From Planctomycetaceae bacterium (GTDB lineage Bacteria; Planctomycetota; Planctomycetia; Pirellulales; Thermoguttaceae): a DNA stretch of 10,885 bases. The stretch lies in assembly GCA_031282385.1 (NCBI GenBank), contig JAITDV010000174.1:1-10885 (forward strand), written 5' to 3'. Below, one piece after another: positions 7,563 to 10,885 of the stretch. Every line of letters starts with the position of its first letter. Position 1 is the first letter of the stretch. The notes beneath the pieces are model-generated. The model was given only the letters and a program-made list of their open reading frames with translations, did not search any database and was not told the DNA's origin. Position numbers and translations under genes: made by a program.

Positions 7563-7656
7563 CTGTTCGTACTATAAATTGTGCGACTCAAGAGCATACA
7601 AGCCTGCTTTCCGATAGGTAAGCAGGCGGCAAGGAGGATTAAGTTGTGAAGAGTAA
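7563..7656 (+). mobile_element. Family B element (B2), right end diverged
   Basis: After TA (7561-7562) it starts CTGTTCGTACTATAAATTG and contains the GCCTGCTT (7602-7609)/AAGCAGGC (7620-7627) stem. The right part (GGAGGATTAAGTTGTGAAGAG) is degenerate compared with other copies, giving 94 rather than 97 bases if it runs to the TA at 7657-7658. That TA is also the left flank of the adjoining A element. Confidence 0.65.
7571..7601 (-). promoter_or_regulatory. Candidate promoter for the GrpE-like/Hsp70-like pair inside B2
   Basis: On the minus strand TATAGT (7576-7571) is preceded by TTGTAT (7601-7596) with a 19-base spacer, which is longer than ideal. A start about seven bases after the -10 would give a leader of about 25 bases before the ATG at 7538. 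The TATAGT word is kept in most B copies because it is part of the element end, so it may be structural rather than a promoter. Confidence 0.3.
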
Positions 7657-7658
7657 TA

Positions 7659-7822
7659 GACCTTTTCCCTAACCTAAAAATACATCAACGCAACAAAAAA
7701 CCTACAACGAAAAACCGCTTTTAACTCCTCCGAGACCACCCCTAATCCCTCCGATGGAAGTGAATTATTCCCCTTCCTTCGGAGGGGTAAAGGGTGGTCT
7801 CCTGCAGGTTAGCGAAAAGGTC
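7659..7822 (+). mobile_element. Family A element (A3), complete, 164 bp with TA flanks
   Basis: Left end GACCTTTTCCCTAACCT (7659-) and right end AGGTTAGCGAAAAGGTC (-7822) are inverted repeats, flanked on both sides by TA (7657-7658 and 7823-7824). The long arm carries ACATCAACGC and CTACAACGAAAAACCGC, then CTCCTCCGAGACCACCCC. This is the shortest copy, with only two palindromic modules. Its right flank is three bases before the stop codon of the TraB/GumN-like gene. Confidence 0.85.
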
Positions 7823-7827
7823 TAATG

Positions 7828-8772
7828 TTATGGTTTCTTTCTTAAGTTTTTGTTTTTTGTCAAGTCCCATGCGACGAGCCAAGTTATTTCGGTTTTTTGT
7901 AATTTGAGATCTTTTTTCAACGAATCGGCAAATTCAGGTAAGTGTGCGCAACCGTAAAAGATCGCAATTTTTTTTGTACCTTTTTTGATTTCTTTTTTAA
8001 GTACTTTTAATGCGGCTTTGTTTCGATCCGTTATTATTGCCGATTCTTCTTGTGGTAGTAGTTGTGACGCGTTACCAAGTTTACCTGTGAGCAATCTTGC
8101 GAAATTTCGTTTCAACGAAAGAGCCGGATTAGATGATAATAGTGAACCGATTATTCGACCTTCTAACTCTAATTCGTTTTCTTGTTCGCCGTCTGTACTT
8201 GACATTGCTGTCAAGAATTCACGTAGAATCATAAAAAACCAATCACCGCGTTTCTCAACACGGTCTAAAAATTCTTCCCAAGTGAGATCCGCGTGAATCA
8301 TATTTTTTGCACGATAATCAATATGATCAATCTGATTCGATAAATCCAGAAAATTACCGATTCCGCTTTGTAATTCTCCGTATGAGTTTTTTTTCTTTTT
8401 ATCAAGTTTGTTAAGCAATTTTTTGTTCAGGTTATTATCTTTGTCTTTTGCGCTGTTGTTAACAACTAACTCAAACAACACCACATCATATTTTTTGAAT
8501 TCGTTATTGAGTTCTTCGTAATATTTTTTGTCCGCAATATGAACAGCTCCAATGAGAGAGACTTCAAGCCCTGTTTTTTTATTTTCAAATTTCACAATCG
8601 GAGTATCAAGTGAAGTCGGATGTAATTTATCCTCTTGTTTTGATACGCGGATATAATCTGAAAATTTCTCATGCGTATTGTTATCGTCGGCAAATACCGC
8701 AATCGCAAAAAACAATGAAAACACGTAAGTTGTAATTGTTGTTACAAAAAATACTGATTTTGAACGTTTCAT
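7828..8772 (-). CDS. Secreted TraB/GumN (TIKI-like) family protein, 314 aa
   Basis: A member of the TraB/PrgY/GumN/TIKI superfamily, some of which are metal-dependent peptidases. The two GxxH motifs of the family are present: GAVH at 75-78 with VVLFE (E101) after it, and GCAH at 274-277. A conserved-looking arginine lies in TDRNKAAL (248-255). Residues 1-28 look like a signal peptide: basic MKRSK, a hydrophobic stretch, then VFA before DD. It should therefore act in the periplasm or outside the cell. Residues 105-140 are lysine- and asparagine-rich and probably flexible. The ATG at 8772 has an excellent AAGGAG site seven to eight bases upstream. Neighbours give no functional hint: it is separated from both by transposon-like elements. 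Substrate and enzymatic activity cannot be read from the sequence. Confidence 0.8.
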   Translation of the reverse strand: MKRSKSVFFVTTITTYVFSLFFAIAVFADDNNTHEKFSDYIRVSKQEDKLHPTSLDTPIVKFENKKTGLEVSLIGAVHIADKKYYEELNNEFKKYDVVLFELVVNNSAKDKDNNLNKKLLNKLDKKKKNSYGELQSGIGNFLDLSNQIDHIDYRAKNMIHADLTWEEFLDRVEKRGDWFFMILREFLTAMSSTDGEQENELELEGRIIGSLLSSNPALSLKRNFARLLTGKLGNASQLLPQEESAIITDRNKAALKVLKKEIKKGTKKIAIFYGCAHLPEFADSLKKDLKLQKTEITWLVAWDLTKNKNLRKKP

Positions 8773-8847
8773 TTTTTATCTCCTTTTCATTTTGTTTAGT
8801 GGAAATTTAAATTTGAATTTAAGTTGATTGTTTCATTTACTTATGTA

Positions 8848-8944
8848 CAGTTCGTACTATAAATTGCGTGCTTCAATAGCGTAAAAGCCTGCTTTCCGAT
8901 AGTTAGGCAGGCGGCGGTAAACGAAATTTAACGTGCGAACAATT
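8848..8944 (+). mobile_element. Family B 97-bp element (B3)
   Basis: It starts CAGTTCGTACTATAAATTGC after TA (8846-8847) and ends GTGCGAACAATT before TA (8945-8946). The stem GCCTGCTT (8887-8894)/AGGCAGGC (8905-8912) keeps pairing through a G-T wobble. The right flanking TA is the first two bases of the punA TAA stop codon, and the final element base supplies the third. Read on the minus strand the stem is followed by TTTTAC, so it may end the punA transcript. Confidence 0.75.
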
Positions 8945-9765
8945 TATAATTTTTCGATTACACCGCAAACTATTTTTGTCAACTTGGGTTCGGCGGCGTT
9001 TGCGTTTGCGATAATTTCTTCGACAACAGCTGGTTTTATAGCGTCGGGCAAACACATGTCTGTAACAATTGACAAACCCAATACTTTCATACCGGCGTGA
9101 ACGGCAACAATAACTTCAGGCACGGTTGACATGCCGACAACATCGGCGCCGATTCCGCGTAAGAAACGATATTCTGCGCGGGTTTCAAGATTAGGTCCCA
9201 ACACGCCGACGTAAACGCCCTTGTGTGCGGTGAAGTTTTCTTTTCTTGCAATTTCCAAAGCCCAATTGATCATTGTTTTGTTGTAAGGTTCGCACATATC
9301 AGGGAAACGCGGTCCGAGCCGGTCGTCGTTGATGCCGACCAATGGATTTATTCCAAGCAAGTTTATGTGGTCTTCAATAATTACAATGTCGCCGGATTGG
9401 TATTGCGGATTCATGCCGCCGCACGCGTTGGAGACGAATAATGTTTCGGCGCCGAGTTCGCGGATAACGCGGATTGGAAATGTGATTTGTGCGGGCGTGT
9501 AACCTTCGTAAGCGTGAAATCGTCCTTCCATTGCAATTACGTTGGTGTTGCCGAGAGTACCGATAACAAGATTACCCGCGTGGGATTCGACTGTCGAACG
9601 CGGGAAATATGGAATATCCGAGTAAGACAATGTAACAATTGAATTGATTTGTTTTGCGAGATTACCGAGACCGGTTCCGAGTACAATTCCGGCTTTTGCC
9701 GTACCGTTCCATTTTGTACGAATGAAACCAACAGCTTCTTGAACATGATTGTATAAATCGTGCAT
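8944..9765 (-). CDS. punA: Purine nucleoside phosphorylase (trimeric PNP/MTAP family), 273 aa
   Basis: Phosphorolysis of purine nucleosides to base and (deoxy)ribose-1-phosphate, in cytoplasmic purine salvage. Family motifs are complete: phosphate loop GTGLG (30-34), SHAG (61-64), MEGRFHAYEGY (79-89), NACGGMNP (113-120), LGPNLETRAEYR (189-200, purine-contacting Glu194) and GMSTVPEVIVA (211-221). Length is normal. The position matching human PNP Asn243 is Asp236 (VTDMC), as in MTAP-type enzymes. This could widen specificity toward 6-aminopurines, so the exact substrate is open. The ATG at 9765 gives the expected N-terminus but has no clear Shine-Dalgarno. The stop codon abuts element B3. No other purine gene is in the window. 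Confidence 0.93.
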   Translation of the reverse strand: MHDLYNHVQEAVGFIRTKWNGTAKAGIVLGTGLGNLAKQINSIVTLSYSDIPYFPRSTVESHAGNLVIGTLGNTNVIAMEGRFHAYEGYTPAQITFPIRVIRELGAETLFVSNACGGMNPQYQSGDIVIIEDHINLLGINPLVGINDDRLGPRFPDMCEPYNKTMINWALEIARKENFTAHKGVYVGVLGPNLETRAEYRFLRGIGADVVGMSTVPEVIVAVHAGMKVLGLSIVTDMCLPDAIKPAVVEEIIANANAAEPKLTKIVCGVIEKL

Positions 9766-9822
9766 AAGTTTTTTGATTTGGTTAGTTGTTTATATTTTGA
9801 GTCAATAATGTTGGCGATAATA

Positions 9823-9875
9823 CTATTCGTACTATAAATTACGCTCTTGAATTACGCAACTTGTAGTACGAGCGG
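9823..9875. mobile_element. 53-bp palindromic derivative of family B (B4)
   Basis: Both ends are of the CTGTTCGTAC type. The left reads CTATTCGTACTATAAATTACG. The right, on the minus strand, reads CCGCTCGTACTACAAGTTGCG. Only about ten bases separate them, and TA flanks both sides (9821-9822, 9876-9877). The central hairpin and the GTGAACAG end are missing, so it is a head-to-head miniature of the family's left end. Confidence 0.6.
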
Positions 9876-9890
9876 TATAGTACGGACAAT
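9876..9890 (-). mobile_element. Fragment of a family B left end
   Basis: TATAGTACGGACAAT resembles TATAGTACGAACAG, the minus-strand reading of the B left end, and directly follows B4. It is too short to call a full copy. Confidence 0.35.
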
Positions 9891-9953
9891 ATACTAATGA
9901 ATGGGCAGAGATTATAAATCGTTAAACCTCCATGTCAATCACGTCAATTACAT

Positions 9954-9990
9954 ACAAAAAAATAGAAATTTATACCGCTGACAATTTCTA
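9954..9990 (-). terminator. Weak terminator-like hairpin
   Basis: TAGAAATT (9963-9970) pairs with AATTTCTA (9983-9990). On the minus strand the stem is followed by TATTTTTTTGT. The stem has a single G-C pair and no gene is seen upstream of it on that strand, so a working terminator is doubtful. Confidence 0.25.
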
Positions 9991-9992
9991 TA

Positions 9993-10030
9993 TTGTTCGT
10001 ACTACAAATTGCGCGGCTCAATAGCATACA
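9993..10030 (+). mobile_element. Truncated family B left part (B5a)
   Basis: After TA (9991-9992) the sequence TTGTTCGTACTACAAATTGCG continues in family B register up to GCATACA, where the next B copy begins. The hairpin and right end are absent. B5b probably inserted into it or replaced the rest by recombination. Confidence 0.6.
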
Positions 10031-10127
10031 CTGTTCGTACCATAAATTACGCAACTCAAGAGCGTAAAAGCCTGCTTTCCGATAGGTAAGCAGGCGGCGG
10101 TGAAGGAAATTTAAAGTATGAACAGTT
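10031..10127 (+). mobile_element. Family B 97-bp element (B5b)
   Basis: It runs from CTGTTCGTACCATAAATTACG to GTATGAACAGTT and is followed by TA (10128-10129). The stem GCCTGCTT (10070-10077)/AAGCAGGC (10088-10095) is perfect. The left flank is CA, with a TA two bases further out, so the left junction is altered by the overlap with B5a. Confidence 0.75.
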
Positions 10128-10157
10128 TAATACCACTGCAATTTCAGTACAAAATAC
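10124..10157 (+). repeat. 34-bp direct repeat, left copy
   Basis: This 34-base stretch, AGTTTAATACCACTGC through CAGTACAAAATAC, is repeated without mismatch at 10378-10411. Removing element A4 and one TA would place the two copies in tandem with a 37-base period. The left copy starts in the last four bases of element B5b. Confidence 0.85.
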
Positions 10158-10161
10158 ATTA

Positions 10162-10376
10162 GACCTTTTCGCTAACTGTAGGAAACCACCCCTGACCCCT
10201 CCGAAGGAGGGGAATATTCGCCTCCGACGGAGGCTTCTTCTTATTCGCCTCCTTCGGAGGCGTCTTCTTATTCCCCTCCTTTGGAGGGGTTAGGGGTGGT
10301 CTCGGAGGTGTTAAAGGCGGTTTTTTGTTGTAGTTTTTTTGTTGCGTTGATGTATTTTTCGGTTAGAGAAAAGGTC
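10162..10376 (-). mobile_element. Family A element (A4), complete, 215 bp with TA flanks
   Basis: Ends GACCTTTTCGCTAAC (10162-) and GGTTAGAGAAAAGGTC (-10376) are inverted repeats with TA on both sides (10160-10161, 10377-10378). The short arm is on the left and the long arm (GTTGCGTTGATGTA) on the right, opposite to A2b and A3. The interior holds four palindromic modules, CCCCTCC/GGAGGGG at both outer positions and CGCCTCC/GGAGGCG types within. Confidence 0.85.
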
Positions 10377-10377
10377 T

Positions 10378-10411
10378 AGTTTAATACCACTGCAATTTCA
10401 GTACAAAATAC
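10378..10411 (+). repeat. 34-bp direct repeat, right copy
   Basis: Exact copy of 10124-10157, lying directly on the other side of element A4. Its first base is the last base of the A4 target TA. Confidence 0.85.
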
Positions 10412-10625
10412 TATTGTCAAATTTGATACTCTTGTAACCGGATAGTTAAACTTAAAAATCCAGACAATTCTGTAACAAATATAATTTTTAAGAAGTTAAA
10501 TATATTAAAAATTGCTATTAACATTGTTTTTGAAATTATGTATAATCCGCGCAGAATTATTGATTGAGGTAACCATTTCAGTCGTGATATTATTTTGTGC
10601 TATTGAAAATTTTTTATCGACAACA
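10412..10625. other. AT-rich intergenic region without a recognisable gene
   Basis: Very A/T-rich. The longest plausible frame after the promoter at 10518 is about 15 codons (GTG at 10583, VILFCAIENF...), which I do not call. No tRNA or known RNA fold was recognised. Confidence 0.5.
10518..10546 (+). promoter_or_regulatory. Sigma-70-type promoter with no identified product
   Basis: TTAACA (10518-10523), a 17-base spacer and TATAAT (10541-10546) give one mismatch to the consensus pair. Transcription would start near 10553 and run rightward into elements B6 and A5. The downstream gene, if any, is beyond the window, or the product is a small RNA. Confidence 0.6.
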
Positions 10626-10658
10626 TTTTAAACTGTTCACAATTTTAAACTGTTCACA
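10626..10658 (+). repeat. Tandem duplication of a family B end
   Basis: The 16-base word TTTTAAACTGTTCACA occurs at 10626-10641 and again at 10643-10658, a period of 17. It is the GTGAACAGTTTAA end of element B6 plus its TA flank, duplicated. Confidence 0.7.
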
Positions 10659-10744
10659 TTTTCAATTTCCATTGCCAACGCCTGTTCACCTATCGGCAAG
10701 TAGGCTTTTGCGCTCTTGAGTTGTGCAATTTATAGTACGAACAA
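10648..10744 (-). mobile_element. Family B 97-bp element (B6), inverted
   Basis: On the plus strand it reads AACTGTTCACATTTTCAA to GCAATTTATAGTACGAACAA, the reverse of the other copies, and is again exactly 97 bases. TA (10646-10647) lies on the left. The right flank is CT, so that side has lost TA. The central stem (10680-10687 with 10698-10705) has two mismatches, showing decay. Confidence 0.7.
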
Positions 10745-10767
10745 CTGACATGTTGTCCCTAACAATA

Positions 10768-10885
10768 GACCTTTTCTCTAACCTAAAAATACATCAACGC
10801 AACAAAAAAACTACAACGAAAAACCGCCTTTAACTCCTCCGAGACCACCCCTACCCCCTCCGAGGGAGGGAATAAGAATACGCTG
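10768..10885 (+). mobile_element. Family A element (A5), cut by the window end
   Basis: After TA (10766-10767) it starts GACCTTTTCTCTAACCT and follows the long arm (ACATCAACGC, CTACAACGAAAAACCGC), then CTCCTCCGAGACCACCCC and the first palindromic module (CCCCTCC/GGAGGG). The remainder lies beyond the window. Confidence 0.8.

Noticed and set aside
10162..10376. CRISPR-like array
   Set aside because: Units are palindromic modules with short AT spacers of similar sequence, not identical repeats with unique spacers. No cas gene is present.

Overview
The window most likely comes from a low-GC planctomycete (Planctomycetota, Pirellulales-like), possibly host-associated. The main reason is the flagellin at 338-4243. 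Its C-terminal region, including the run around FDITGGGAILQLGPNVVSAQQ, and its modular central insertion look like planctomycete flagellins. The lineage call is from recalled family features, not a search.

Five protein genes are supported, all on the minus strand. From right to left, in the direction of transcription, they are: punA-type purine nucleoside phosphorylase (9765-8944); a secreted TraB/GumN (TIKI-like) family protein (8772-7828); a divergent GrpE-like nucleotide exchange factor (7538-6825) followed 40 bp later by a lidless Hsp70/DnaK-like protein (6784-5129), which probably form a chaperone pair; and a very large 1301-residue flagellin (4243-338) with its own hairpin terminator. 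The other long reading frames are antisense or repeat-derived shadows.

The spaces between genes are largely filled by two families of small non-coding elements. Family A (about 164-222 bp) has GACCTTTTC-type inverted ends, TA flanks, and an interior of repeated C-rich/G-rich palindromic modules separated by AT-rich spacers. Family B is exactly 97 bp in four copies. It has imperfect inverted ends (CTGTTCGTAC...GTGAACAGTT), usually a TA flank, and a central GCCTGCTT/AAGCAGGC-type hairpin. Both look like miniature inverted-repeat transposable elements (MITEs) of a TA-targeting class. No transposase is present in the window. Elements abut at shared TA dinucleotides (A/B1 at 5025, B2/A at 7657). 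They sit right at gene ends, where B may act as a terminator, and just upstream of the GrpE-like gene, where B2 may supply a promoter.

The right 1.1 kb (9766-10885) has no gene. It holds at least seven element copies or fragments, a 37-bp-period tandem repeat split by an A insertion, and one good sigma-70-type promoter on the plus strand (10518-10546) with no recognisable product. The region upstream of flagellin (4261-4600) is strongly G-poor on the plus strand and contains two sets of short direct repeats that may be regulatory.
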